A stretch of DNA of 64,000 nucleotides, taken from the NCBI RefSeq assembly GCF_001591825.1, contig NZ_BCVQ01000002.1:124001-188000 (forward strand). Direction: 5' to 3'. Positions within the stretch are counted from its first letter, which is position 1. Every line of letters starts with the position of its first letter. This DNA comes from Rossellomorea vietnamensis NBRC 101237. GTDB lineage: Bacteria; Bacillota; Bacilli; Bacillales; Bacillaceae_B. The notes under the pieces were generated by a model. The model was not told where the DNA came from and did not search any database. It worked only from the letters and a program-made list of their open reading frames with translations. The translations under genes and the position numbers were made by a program. This document shows, in pieces, positions 33,087-42,646 of this stretch.

Positions 33087-33215
33087 CTATTCCTTATCCT
33101 TTGATAGATTTGTCTTTAGTACCTCTATTTCCTTATCGTATACCTCCATTTCTTTGTCAAAATCCGCATCCTTCTTCTTTAATTCTTCTAAAAGATCTTT
33201 CTTTTCTTTTCCCAT
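33087..33215 (-). CDS. 42-residue charged coiled-coil-like small protein
   Basis: The minus strand has AAAGGGAGGAC 6 bases before ATG 33215 and then a 42-codon frame: MGKEKKDLLEELKKKDADFD, then KEMEVYDKEIEVLKTNLSKD-KE. Almost every residue is Glu, Lys, Asp or a heptad hydrophobic, giving a short coiled coil. A GAGAGCC/GGCTCTT hairpin lies after it at about 33034-33054. Function unknown; the good RBS is the main argument that it is real. Confidence 0.6.
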   Translation of the reverse strand: MGKEKKDLLEELKKKDADFDKEMEVYDKEIEVLKTNLSKDKE

Positions 33216-33404
33216 GAGTAGTCCTCCCTTTTTTTGCTTATTTTTTCTTTTTGATTATACGCCTATATGGTCAAAGGAAGAACCAGGAGAACCTTTCCCA
33301 TGAAATTAAACAAACATTTGATTACCTATAGGGATGACTGGTATTATGCTTTTCATATATGTAAACAAATGTTTAGATAATATGTAGGAAGTCAGTGTCT
33401 ATTT

Positions 33405-33452
33405 GAGATATCGCAAAGGAGCTTTTCGTAAATGCTCTTAAGGCGATATCTC
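33405..33452 (+). promoter_or_regulatory. Leader hairpin before the DUF6933/PRiA4 gene
   Basis: GAGATATCGC (33405-33414) pairs perfectly with GCGATATCTC (33443-33452), enclosing a weaker inner stem (AGGAGC against GCTCTT). The stem ends 4 bases before the GAAAGGAGAG RBS at 33456-33465, so it may affect translation or mRNA stability. Upstream, AAACATTTG (about 33312-33320) and CAAATGTTT (about 33366-33374) form a separate operator-like inverted repeat. Confidence 0.5.
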
Positions 33453-33473
33453 ATGAAGGAAAGGAGAGTCCCT

Positions 33474-34562
33474 ATGCTGATACAATGTACCAAGAAGCTT
33501 CTTGACGAGTTGAAGATTATGCCGGTCAAAGAGGTTGAGGAAGTGGCTTCTTTGGAAGCGTGGCACGCCAATTTTATGAAAATCGGCAGGCATAAGTTCA
33601 CGGTGCTTGTTAATGATCAAAACCGTTACGCCATTGTCCTTTATGGGATGAAAGCGAAGGATAAAAAGAACATTCATCAACTGATTGTGCAAGCGATTCG
33701 TGAAGTGTTTCAAGCTGAATCCATCAAGGAAGAGATCATTGAAGACTATCTGGAGGCGACCACTGAGCTTACTTTTGCGAAAACCAAGGATCGAAAGCTG
33801 GTTGCCAGGTTGAATAAAGCCTGCGAATCCGTACACTTTGGTGAAAAATATTGGGATCCCAATTCGATTGTTCAGGTGGAGATGAGTAAGTGGATCAGTT
33901 CGCTCTTGGTCGGAGACGGGAAGAATAGTTATTTTCACCCCAATGAAGCGATGTATGAGGACTTGAAGGAAATCTCCGGTGAGTCTGTTTTCGACAGAGA
34001 AGCTCTTGTCCTTAAGGCAACCCTTGAACTTGAGCAGCACTCCATTTGGAGGAGGATCAAGGTGCCGGCGAACATTTCATTTACCGAACTGCACCGGGTT
34101 CTGCAAACAGCGTTTTCATGGCACGACAGCCACCTCCATGATTTTACGATTTATAAGAAAGGGGAGGACGGGTCCCTGAAGCAGAGCCTGCAATTGGTTT
34201 GTGATGAGGAGGCGTTCTCCTATGAAGGGGACATCCCGTTGGAAATGGAAACCGGCCAAAAAGTAACACCATATCTGCCGGCCCAAATCGTTTATACCTA
34301 TGACTTTGGGGATGGATGGGAGCATACCATTGAAGTGGAACAGGTCCTCCATGAATCCACAGTCAATTATTCCGTCTGTATCGACGGAGAAGGCGACGCA
34401 CCGCCTGAGGATGTCGGGGGAGAACCTGGCTTTGATCACTTTCTTACCATCATTCAAGACTCCTCCCATCCGGATCATTTGCAGATGAGGGAGTGGGGAG
34501 AAATGCAGGGATATCGGGAATTTGACATGAAAGAGATTAATTGGAGATTGAAGATGCGGTAG
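33474..34562 (+). CDS. DUF6933 plus PRiA4_ORF3 two-domain protein
   Basis: 362 residues. N-terminal domain (1-~165) opens MLIQCTKKLLDELKIMPV with W-HANF---GRHKFTVLVNDQNRYA, typical of DUF6933; C-terminal domain (~185-362) is PRiA4_ORF3 (LEQHSIWRRIKVPANISFTE, YTYDFGDGWEHTIEVE, PPEDVGGEPGFDHFL). ATG 33474 follows AAGGAAAGGAGAG; the frame extends back to 33432 without an RBS. It is a single-gene unit between a leader hairpin and a terminator, and is related in its C-terminal domain to the protein at 22374-23108. Biochemical role unknown. Confidence 0.82.
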   Translation: MLIQCTKKLLDELKIMPVKEVEEVASLEAWHANFMKIGRHKFTVLVNDQNRYAIVLYGMKAKDKKNIHQLIVQAIREVFQAESIKEEIIEDYLEATTELTFAKTKDRKLVARLNKACESVHFGEKYWDPNSIVQVEMSKWISSLLVGDGKNSYFHPNEAMYEDLKEISGESVFDREALVLKATLELEQHSIWRRIKVPANISFTELHRVLQTAFSWHDSHLHDFTIYKKGEDGSLKQSLQLVCDEEAFSYEGDIPLEMETGQKVTPYLPAQIVYTYDFGDGWEHTIEVEQVLHESTVNYSVCIDGEGDAPPEDVGGEPGFDHFLTIIQDSSHPDHLQMREWGEMQGYREFDMKEINWRLKMR

Positions 34563-34587
34563 CAGGACAGGCACTCTCGCCCAAAAG

Positions 34588-34620
34588 AAAGAGACGAAAG
34601 GATTTCCTTCGTCTCTTTTT
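34588..34620. terminator. Terminator, GAGACGAAGG family
   Basis: AAAGAGACGAAAGG pairs with CCTTCGTCTCTTT with one bulged A, followed by TTTTT. It lies between the converging PRiA4 and TagO-like genes; an AGGACAGGCACTCTCGCCC repeat arm precedes it at 34564-34582. Confidence 0.75.
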
Positions 34621-34637
34621 GGCGTTTGCCGAACAAC

Positions 34638-35603
34638 TTAAAAATGAATAGACATCAATATAAAAATAGCAGAAGCACTGGTCGTGATACATAGTAAATA
34701 GATAATCATCACGGCCTGGACCTGCGACAGTCCGTAGCTCAGCAGTCGATGGTGCAAATGCAATTTATCCGCATGAAAGATTGATCGGCCCTGCTGGATT
34801 CTTTTTAAGAAGACAAACAGAGTATCAAAGATTGGAATTGCCAGTATCAATAAAGGAATATTGATGGTGATGACCGTGATCGTCTTCATGGCCCCGATGA
34901 TCGAAATGGCCCCGATCATGAAACCGAATAGGGTTGACCCCGTATCCCCCATAATGATCTTCGCAGGGAAAAAGTTATGAGGTAAGTATCCGATCGCGAC
35001 TCCTAACATCAGTGCAGAGAGTAGAGCGGAAACCGGTTGATTCATCAAGATGGACGTGATGAGGAACGTGAATGCGAAAATCCCGGCCATACCGCCTGCC
35101 AATCCGTCCAGGCCATCCATGAAATTAATGACATTAATGATGAAGATGATCCACACCATGGTGAACAGCTTACCAAGTACAGGTGAAAGCTCCATATATC
35201 CTAAAACAGGAATATCAATCTGTGACACATAGTCCCCGAATTGAACGATCAGGAAGGCAGCGATAATCTGAACCAGCAGCCTTGGGAATGGAGAGAATTC
35301 CTTTGATTTTGTTTTATAGTAGTCATCGATGAAGCCGATGGTGCTAAGCATGACAACCGCCAGGAGTAAGGCAATGGTCAGACTCATAGGTAAATAGTCA
35401 AGCCATCTTAATAATAAGATGCCAATGAGAGTAATGACGGTAAACACAGCTCCTGCCAGCATTGGCAGAGGTTTCTTATGTACTTTTCGATTGTTTGGGT
35501 TATCTACGAAATTAATTTTGATGGCGAAAGGGATAATGAATTTGACCCCTATATACGTCATGATGGACGTTAAGAGGACGATTATCAGAGATAATGTGAT
35601 CAT
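34638..35603 (-). CDS. tagO: Undecaprenyl-phosphate N-acetylglucosamine-1-phosphate transferase (TagO/WecA/MraY family)
   Basis: Membrane enzyme that links a sugar-phosphate to undecaprenyl phosphate, the first step of teichoic acid or other wall polymers. The 321-residue product has about ten helices and the family motifs: IDDYYKT (DDxxK) near 90-97, NVINFMDGLDGLAGG near 155-169, MGDTGS near 215-220 and HLHHRLL near 270-276. Start ATG has AAAGGAGC about 11 bases upstream. The symbol is by family resemblance; TuaA-like or other polymers are possible. It neighbours five SLH surface-protein genes that bind such wall polymers. Confidence 0.82.
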   Translation of the reverse strand: MITLSLIIVLLTSIMTYIGVKFIIPFAIKINFVDNPNNRKVHKKPLPMLAGAVFTVITLIGILLLRWLDYLPMSLTIALLLAVVMLSTIGFIDDYYKTKSKEFSPFPRLLVQIIAAFLIVQFGDYVSQIDIPVLGYMELSPVLGKLFTMVWIIFIINVINFMDGLDGLAGGMAGIFAFTFLITSILMNQPVSALLSALMLGVAIGYLPHNFFPAKIIMGDTGSTLFGFMIGAISIIGAMKTITVITINIPLLILAIPIFDTLFVFLKRIQQGRSIFHADKLHLHHRLLSYGLSQVQAVMIIYLLCITTSASAIFILMSIHF

Positions 35604-35738
35604 TAAAATAGGTGCTCCTTTGTAAGAATAGGATATCTAGTAAACTTTCAATTGGTCATTTTCATTCAGTATATTACATAAAGTAAGGATTTTCTACAAT
35701 TTGTAAAAATATATTTAAGAGAGATGAAAGGCATTGGA

Positions 35739-35921
35739 ACAAGGGGACAGGCATTCTCGCATTTTGCTAGTATTAGGACGGAATGAGATATCATTTCTTT
35801 TATTCAGTTGTGGGAGGAGGGGCAAGTCCCTCCGTTATAACATAAAAGGAAGACGAAGGACCATGTCCTTCGTCTTCTATCTTGACTTGGTCGGACAGGA
35901 GGCAAGCCCCCGTGCCCCGTC
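35739..35921. repeat. Composite repeat with GGGACAGG arms and GAAGACGAAGG hairpin
   Basis: Contains GGGGACAGGCATTCTCGC (35740-35757), GGGGCAAGTCCCTCCG (35819-35834), the hairpin GGAAGACGAAGGAC/GTCCTTCGTCTTC (about 35849-35877) and GGACAGGAGGCAAGCCCCC near 35893. It fills the gap upstream of tagO and downstream of the giant SLH gene and probably serves as terminator of the latter. Confidence 0.65.
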
Positions 35922-38900
35922 TTATTTATTCAACAGACGATACAAAATCACACTCGTTTCTGCTCTGGTGGAGTTTGCCAGTGGGTCAAAGTCTCCGTTG
36001 CTTCGTCCTTTGATGAGCCCTGCCCCTGATGCTTGGTAGATTTCTTTAGTGAACTTGGAGCTGAATTGGCTTTCGTCTTTAAATTTCTCAAGAATTTCTG
36101 TCTGCTCCAACACTTCCGGGTCTTCAACTTTCATGGCCCGTACGATCATGGCTACCATTTCCTGGCGTGTGATGTTTTGTCCTGGTCGGAATGTGCCATC
36201 CGGGAATCCGTTAATGATGCCCATGCGGTGTGACGCTTCGATGTAGGCTGCGGACCAGGATTGTTGCGCGGACACATCTTTGAATGTTCCATTTAATTCA
36301 TCCGTTTGTACATTGAGCATACGGGCTAGTAATACAGCAAACTCTGCACGGGTGACAGAATGATCCGGTAAGAATGCAGTCTCTGTTTTCCCTTGTATGA
36401 TGAGTCTGGAAGCTAGGTGTTCGATTTCTGTCTTAGCCCAATGGCTTTGAATATCTTTAAACGATTTACTGTTTTCAAGCACTGTGAAGGATGTAAGCTG
36501 CTTCGCTTTCATGATCCAGTTGTTCCCGACTCTTTCGCCACCTGCAAATTGCCACTTTCCTGATTTTTTATTCAAGCTTACTCCAAAAATGGCTTTTTCA
36601 CTTGCAGTCGAGACGTTATTCGGAAGAGGGAGTGAAACGGTAAATGGTTTCTCCATCATGGTATTTAATGCTGGATCACTGAATTCTACGTTCAAAATAT
36701 TCGTTAGGAATTTGGCACCGTCTTCTGGTTTTTCAAACGTAATGGTCATATTTAAGTCAGAAGATGCCTTCGCTAGGGCAAATGTTTCCTTTGGAACCGT
36801 GATGGCAGCGCCATCAACACGTATCGTTACGTCCTTTTTACTGTTTTTCAAAAATGTTTGCATATCAGGTGAAAGCTTAAACGTTGCACCTGATAAGTCT
36901 TTCGGAACGTTCAGTTCAAGAGTCGAATCTGTTTCGACAAATTGATCCTTAGTTACAGTGATTTTATCCACATCACCTGGTGTCGGTGGTTCAGGATTTT
37001 CCACAGGAGGTTGTCCAGGATCATTTTCCCCGGTAGTAAACGTCCACACATCCGACCTCACTTCTCCGCCGAATTCATCTCCTGCTTTCACATACCAGCC
37101 ATACTGCTGATCCTTCTTTAAACCATTCCAGTCCACTTCTGCCTTATGATCCACGGCAGTGACTGTCTTTCCGATTTGATTCTCTGTATAGACATTCACT
37201 TCAAATCGATCCGTAGACACTTCTTTACTTTGCGGTTGAAGCGGGAGGTCGATGACAAATTCGTCTTTTCCTGGATATTGGTCCGTGTTGTAGTAGTTAT
37301 AATCATCCAGGTACGGTGAGTAGGTCTTCACATAGATCTTATTGTCGGCTTGATTGACATGGAGGAGTCTCATGTAGCCTTGTCCGCCTTCTGGTCCTCC
37401 TTGATAATCGGCTAACATTTGATACACTTTCCGATCTGGATTGCCGTCGCCATCATCATCGATTTCATCGACTAATGTTTCGCTATCATGGTAATGACCG
37501 CTGAAGGCTGCGATGACATTTTTATTTGGCTTCACAACCTGTTCGAAAATGTCATTCCCGAGGGGGCTGCGGTTTCCGGATACTAACAGGTACTCATGGA
37601 AACTAAGGATTGCCATACGATCAGGGTGTTCTTGTAACACCTTGTTCATCCAATCGATATCTTCCTGTTCGATTCCCCACCCCATGTACATCATGATGAA
37701 ATCATTGCCGTTCGCACTGACGAGATCATAGTGACCGCGGTTGTCTTTGTATGATTCGCCGTAATAAGGCTGCTTGTTGAAGCGATCCTCCCCGAAGTAC
37801 TTGGAGTATTGAGTGTAGTCATTTGTTTTGTGATCAACGTCGTGATTTCCTGCAAGTACACCATATGGTATGTCTGCGTCTTCCAGCACTTTCATATATT
37901 CATCCGCATAGGCCCACTGCTGTGGATCGTCTGCTTCATCCACCAGGTCACCTGTGTGGAAGACATAAGGGATGTTTAACGATTCTTTGTTTGCAGCAAC
38001 CCAGTCCACCATCTTTTTGTAAATATGAGGGTAGCTTTCAGAATAATATTGGGTATCCGACATCCAGACCATCGTATAGTCAGAGGAAGCTTCCGGTGCC
38101 ACTTCATCCTGGATGAGGACTTGGACTTTATGATCTTTCAGGTAGTCTGATCCTTGTATTTCTGCTTCTAAAGAGAAATTCTCTTCCCTGGCGACCTTCC
38201 ATTGCTGCATATCCCATTTGGAATCGGCAAAGTTCCATACATACATGGATACTTTACGGCCGGCCATTGATTTTCCGTCCCATTTCAGTTTCACGGTATC
38301 CTTATCAGATACTGTCGAATCAACACTGACTTCAAAGCGTTGATAAGGGAACTTGGTAGTGGAAGTGGTCGTCATGAACTCTCCATCAAGGTCACTGACC
38401 TTTTGGATATCTTCATCTGATGCTGCAATTTCTCCGTCCATCTCAAGAGTGAGTGGAGGCTCGGTGTCCGCAGCATGGGACACTACCTTCACTTCGGCAT
38501 CGGATGGTTTGTAGTGAAATCCTTGGTAAAACTCGACATTGAGCTCGTCGTTCGTAGGATCTTTCACTTCAACCGAAAGCTTCGTGTTATTCCCTATTCC
38601 AGTTGCGTTCGGCCCGGGATTTAGTGCTTTTGGTGTCGTAGGATGCTCATCGACGACGGTAAAGGTCACCGTTTTCTTTGCTTCGTTCCCGACGATATCT
38701 TTTGCTGTAACGTCAAACGTATGCTTACCGGCAGATAGCTTGGCAGAAGAGGTTTCGTAAGGAAGCGTGATCTCCTTGCCGTCAAGAGTGGCTATCATTT
38801 CCGTTACACCTGAGAACTCATCCTCAACCGCTGCATTTAGGGTGAATGGACCTTTGTAGTCTTTTTTATCGGTTACCGTCGGCTCGATAGTCGGAGCGGA

Positions 38901-41900
38901 ATTATCCACGATTATGTTGGAAGAAATCGAATTCGTTCCTTCGGTTGCGGTGATCGTATTTTCTCCTTCCTTCGCCGTTGACGTATCCCATTTATATGCT
39001 TTCGAAATAAACTTTTCTTCAGGAATGTTGAAGGAGAAGTCATAGGTCGGTGTTGCCGATCCGCCGTCCCCCACGGTCAATTCCTGTTCGATCTCATCGT
39101 ATTTCGGGTCATAAATGATCGTTCCATCGCTCAGGACGAGACGGACATTTTTAATGTAAAAGTCGTCTCTGTTCTCTTCAGACGTCGTATCAAAAGGAGA
39201 GACCTTGGTACCCGATCGGATCGAAATGACCGTGTCCTTTTCAGAGCTGATCTGATTCGGTTGAATGGGCACACTCATGGTGACATAGGAGTTGATCGTA
39301 TCATCAAAGATGGAGAGCACTTGATCATCCATGGTCACACCGTTTTTGAAAAATAAGTTGGTCTTTTTCACTTCAAACGAGAAGTAGGCAGGTTTTTCGA
39401 GTGCTTTGTAGGTATCGTTCGTGACATCCTTATTCCCTATTTTTAAAGAGATATCTTCATATGAAGATGGGGAAGAGGTGGCTGCCACGATCGTGTCCTT
39501 GCTGACGATGGCTTGATCTTTCATATTTAAGCGCAATCCTGCGTTCTCTTCATCTCCCAGGATTGAGATCGTTTTCTTGTCGGTTTCAATGCTGTTGGTT
39601 CCGTCTGACACTTGCACATAGTATTCCAACGACTTTTTGCCCATTAATTCTGGTAAATAAATCGTATGGTGATAGAGTGAATCATCATAGTTTTCCATCA
39701 GGTTGACAGAGCGGTAGCTAGACTGTTCGTTATCTTTATAAAATAGTTTTACGGTTTTGACGCCGATATTGTCTTTGGCATCGAACAGTAGTTGGAGTGA
39801 TCCTTTTTCTTCCACTTCCCGTACATTGGTTACGTCTTCAAGAGTGGGATCTTGAGTATCGTCCGGAAGCTTTACTTTTTCCTGTGGAACCTGCGTTGGA
39901 GTGGCAGTCCCGGGTGTCGCTGCCTCCGTGCCTGAGCTGACTTTCACCATTTCGTTCTTTCCGTTGGTCGGGAATGCGTACAGGATTCCTTTGTTCGCTG
40001 CTGTATCGTCTACATTCGGGACGTCATTATAGTAGGAAGTTGCTATTTCTTTTCCCGTATTCGTTGCAATCACGATCCCCCGGTTGCTGCCGTTGGCCAT
40101 CCCGTCAGAATGGACCTTGACGATGTTTTGATTTTCTACAAGCTGAGATTGGTAATTCTCGTTGAAATCAGCCACGGTTTTGTCGCCATTTCCTTTATTG
40201 ATAATCCAAAAAACGAGGGTTTCCCCGGATGGAATGGTGATATCTTCTTTTTCACCCGGCCAGGTAAGATCGGCTTCCGGCCCGTCCATAGGATAGCGGT
40301 AGCGGATTTTATAATCTTTGAAATTGATATCCTTGTCGGAGTTATTATAGATTTCGATGAACTCATAGCCATCGAGGCCGTTTACATTATCAGAGTCTGG
40401 AACCACCTCTGTCACTAAAAGAGTGGGGACCATTTGAGCGTCGTATTCCGCTTTTTTGATAGTGGCGGTGTACGTATCGGTAGACACTTTATTGACACCG
40501 TCGGTTGCCTCGATTTTATATTGAAGCTCCTCGGAACGGAGAGCTTCTTTTGAAATCGTCGCTTCGTAGGTTGAACCTTTTTTCAGTGTCATGGGTGTTG
40601 AGGTCCAAGGGCTATCTGCATCTGTGCGGTACGATAGGGAAACTGCCTGGATCTCTTGATTGTCCGTGACCTCGGTCTGGACGGTTACATCCTGACCACC
40701 TGTGATTTCGGTCAGTGGAGTATGGGTGATGACCGGTGCTTCGGCATCATCTCCTGCCTGTACCGGTTGTGATGGGACCTGCCCCTCCAACGTCATACCA
40801 GGGTTTGCTTTAATGGAGGATCCGACGTTCACCATTTTATTTCCTGTCAGCGGATATTTATAGGTAACGCCGCTGTCCTCTTTCACATCGGTTGCCACAT
40901 AGGTCGCTTCAGAGAATTCAACCCCGAGGTCGTCCGCGATCTTCAATGTCTTTTCCGCGCTATTGGACATCCCGTCATCTTCCACGGTCGTGATTTCCGC
41001 TTCTGATAAGCTTGTCCCGTAATTGGCGTTAAAGTCTTCTAATGTCGAGTCGGCATTTGCGCCATTTTTGACCCAGACGACGAATGACGATTGAGCCGGA
41101 ACCACTTTATCTTCTGTTATATCCCAATCTTCGCTCGTCCCGGATGACGGAGTATGGTAGATGAGCTTGTACTCTTTCATATTGATTTCCTGATTGGTAT
41201 TGTTATAGACTTCGATAAATTCAAAGCCGTCTTTGGAGCCGACGTTAGATGAGTTCGGCGTTAGCTCGGTGATGAGAAGCTTGGGTGCTGCCTGTGCGTC
41301 GAACTCCTCTGTTTGATTGATGCTTACTTCGAATGGAGTTTGGGTGTCGGTTGGATATGTAACGGTATTTGTTCCATCTTTGACTTCGATGTAGTAGCTT
41401 AGACTTGAGCCTAAATAGTCTTCAGCCGGAATTTCTGCAGAGTATGTTTGATTTCCATTGCTCGTTAGTTGCATAGACTTCGGTGGAAGAGCGTCGTTTG
41501 TTTGGTAATGAACGGTTGCTGTCAGCAGGTCTTGATCATCTTCAATTTGGACGTTGATGGATAGATTTTGATTGTCATCAACAGACGTTACTGGCTGGTG
41601 GGTAATCACTGGTGGTTGGTTGGGTTGGTCTGGTTGAGATAGGTTGATTTGTTCGACGTCAATGATGCCTGGACTCGGTGTGGAATTGGTTCGGAATGTC
41701 GCCATGGCAGGTGAATTTGGATCATGTTTGAATTCTTTTCCGAGATCTTCAGATACTTCATCTCCAAGGTAGCTGGCAGTGGATAGCGGTTCCCGGTTAG
41801 CATTCGAAAGGGTGATTCCTCTTTCTCCCCCATTGGCCATGCCGGTAAAGCCATCCCCAGAGAATTCTAGTAAATGGTCATCCTCTATAGTAGAAGCATA

Positions 41901-42248
41901 GTGGGTTCGAAAGTCATCCTTCGTCTTTCCGGATTTATTAAACCATAATGCGACCGTTTCGTTCTCGGGAACGCTGTAACTTGGAACAGTCAGTTCTACA
42001 TCAGAATGAGATCCATCTGTATATATGTAGGAAACGTAATAGTTTGATAGATCCAAAGGTGCATTTGTCGGATTATGAATCTCGAAGTACTCATAGTCCT
42101 CCGCCCCAAGGATATCTGGAACGACTTCAGTTATAAGCAGATCTGACACGGGGGCTGCAGCTTTTGTCTTAATAGCTGGAGCGAAGGTAGTGAACACAAG
42201 AGAGGCACAGAGGCCAAAAGAAAAAACCTTACTAAACCGGTGATTCAT
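35922..42248 (-). CDS. Giant SLH-anchored surface protein with lamin-tail domains and a calcineurin-like phosphoesterase
   Basis: About 2108 residues, exported and wall-attached. Signal peptide 1-33; three lamin-tail-like domains near 45-190, 320-490 and 630-790, each starting LL(I/V)TE(V/L) with 'FE(I/F)IHN/YN' cores; several Ig-like spacer domains; a metallophosphoesterase domain near 1390-1590 with the metal motifs VWMSDTQYY, FHTGDLVDEADD, AGNHDVDHK and FSGHYHDSE; a fibronectin-like and a cell-wall-linked Ig-like part; three SLH repeats from about 1930 (FKDIQSHWAKTEIEHLASR). ATG 42248 follows TAGGAGGAAAATGT. It may act on extracellular nucleotides or phospho-polymers; the substrate is unknown. 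Confidence 0.85.
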   Translation of the reverse strand: MNHRFSKVFSFGLCASLVFTTFAPAIKTKAAAPVSDLLITEVVPDILGAEDYEYFEIHNPTNAPLDLSNYYVSYIYTDGSHSDVELTVPSYSVPENETVALWFNKSGKTKDDFRTHYASTIEDDHLLEFSGDGFTGMANGGERGITLSNANREPLSTASYLGDEVSEDLGKEFKHDPNSPAMATFRTNSTPSPGIIDVEQINLSQPDQPNQPPVITHQPVTSVDDNQNLSINVQIEDDQDLLTATVHYQTNDALPPKSMQLTSNGNQTYSAEIPAEDYLGSSLSYYIEVKDGTNTVTYPTDTQTPFEVSINQTEEFDAQAAPKLLITELTPNSSNVGSKDGFEFIEVYNNTNQEINMKEYKLIYHTPSSGTSEDWDITEDKVVPAQSSFVVWVKNGANADSTLEDFNANYGTSLSEAEITTVEDDGMSNSAEKTLKIADDLGVEFSEATYVATDVKEDSGVTYKYPLTGNKMVNVGSSIKANPGMTLEGQVPSQPVQAGDDAEAPVITHTPLTEITGGQDVTVQTEVTDNQEIQAVSLSYRTDADSPWTSTPMTLKKGSTYEATISKEALRSEELQYKIEATDGVNKVSTDTYTATIKKAEYDAQMVPTLLVTEVVPDSDNVNGLDGYEFIEIYNNSDKDINFKDYKIRYRYPMDGPEADLTWPGEKEDITIPSGETLVFWIINKGNGDKTVADFNENYQSQLVENQNIVKVHSDGMANGSNRGIVIATNTGKEIATSYYNDVPNVDDTAANKGILYAFPTNGKNEMVKVSSGTEAATPGTATPTQVPQEKVKLPDDTQDPTLEDVTNVREVEEKGSLQLLFDAKDNIGVKTVKLFYKDNEQSSYRSVNLMENYDDSLYHHTIYLPELMGKKSLEYYVQVSDGTNSIETDKKTISILGDEENAGLRLNMKDQAIVSKDTIVAATSSPSSYEDISLKIGNKDVTNDTYKALEKPAYFSFEVKKTNLFFKNGVTMDDQVLSIFDDTINSYVTMSVPIQPNQISSEKDTVISIRSGTKVSPFDTTSEENRDDFYIKNVRLVLSDGTIIYDPKYDEIEQELTVGDGGSATPTYDFSFNIPEEKFISKAYKWDTSTAKEGENTITATEGTNSISSNIIVDNSAPTIEPTVTDKKDYKGPFTLNAAVEDEFSGVTEMIATLDGKEITLPYETSSAKLSAGKHTFDVTAKDIVGNEAKKTVTFTVVDEHPTTPKALNPGPNATGIGNNTKLSVEVKDPTNDELNVEFYQGFHYKPSDAEVKVVSHAADTEPPLTLEMDGEIAASDEDIQKVSDLDGEFMTTTSTTKFPYQRFEVSVDSTVSDKDTVKLKWDGKSMAGRKVSMYVWNFADSKWDMQQWKVAREENFSLEAEIQGSDYLKDHKVQVLIQDEVAPEASSDYTMVWMSDTQYYSESYPHIYKKMVDWVAANKESLNIPYVFHTGDLVDEADDPQQWAYADEYMKVLEDADIPYGVLAGNHDVDHKTNDYTQYSKYFGEDRFNKQPYYGESYKDNRGHYDLVSANGNDFIMMYMGWGIEQEDIDWMNKVLQEHPDRMAILSFHEYLLVSGNRSPLGNDIFEQVVKPNKNVIAAFSGHYHDSETLVDEIDDDGDGNPDRKVYQMLADYQGGPEGGQGYMRLLHVNQADNKIYVKTYSPYLDDYNYYNTDQYPGKDEFVIDLPLQPQSKEVSTDRFEVNVYTENQIGKTVTAVDHKAEVDWNGLKKDQQYGWYVKAGDEFGGEVRSDVWTFTTGENDPGQPPVENPEPPTPGDVDKITVTKDQFVETDSTLELNVPKDLSGATFKLSPDMQTFLKNSKKDVTIRVDGAAITVPKETFALAKASSDLNMTITFEKPEDGAKFLTNILNVEFSDPALNTMMEKPFTVSLPLPNNVSTASEKAIFGVSLNKKSGKWQFAGGERVGNNWIMKAKQLTSFTVLENSKSFKDIQSHWAKTEIEHLASRLIIQGKTETAFLPDHSVTRAEFAVLLARMLNVQTDELNGTFKDVSAQQSWSAAYIEASHRMGIINGFPDGTFRPGQNITRQEMVAMIVRAMKVEDPEVLEQTEILEKFKDESQFSSKFTKEIYQASGAGLIKGRSNGDFDPLANSTRAETSVILYRLLNK

Positions 42249-42346
42249 ACATTTTCCTCCTATATATAAATATTTTGTCAATATTCATACTAAAGACCGA
42301 TTGTTAATGGAATATGAAAATATTGTAAAAGTATTGTAGGGAGGGC

Positions 42347-42440
42347 GTGCGGACGGTTCTGTTACTTATTTTTGTTTTATTCTGGGTGTTTTAGGAGAAG
42401 AGATGTCCCTTTATATCAGAAACGAAAGAACCGTCCCCGT
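42347..42440. repeat. Inverted pair of GGACGGTTCT repeat arms
   Basis: GCGGACGGTTCT (42347-42358) faces AGAACCGTCCCC (42429-42440) about 70 bases later, with AGAGATGTCCCT between. This is the GGGACGGTTCT dispersed family arranged as an inverted pair, upstream of the giant SLH gene. Confidence 0.6.
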
Positions 42441-42482
42441 ACTCCTTAGAGTTATGTTCATTATTCTGTCTTAGAATGCTCC

Positions 42483-42511
42483 TTCATGCGGATACCATAT
42501 TCTGTTATAAT
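42483..42511 (+). promoter_or_regulatory. Extended -10 promoter candidate for the 106-residue membrane gene
   Basis: TATAAT at 42506-42511 preceded by TG one base away (TGTTATAAT) is a good extended -10; the -35 region TTCATG is poor. It lies about 140 bases upstream of the next gene; a GGAGG with only a 7-codon frame follows (42519-42557). Confidence 0.45.
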
Positions 42512-42646
42512 ATTAGGAGGTTTTTACTATTGATGAATGACTTAGGACAGACTTGACTACGAAGAGGCAGGGAATAGATTAATAAGCTAATGGAGTTAAG
42601 GTGCCTGAATCGTGAAGTTCATAATACATATTAAGGGGTTGTAATA

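Noticed and set aside
33064-33303. 79-codon plus-strand frame (Ser/Phe-rich)
   Set aside because: It is the antisense of the 42-residue lysine/glutamate-rich gene at 33087-33215, which has the good RBS.
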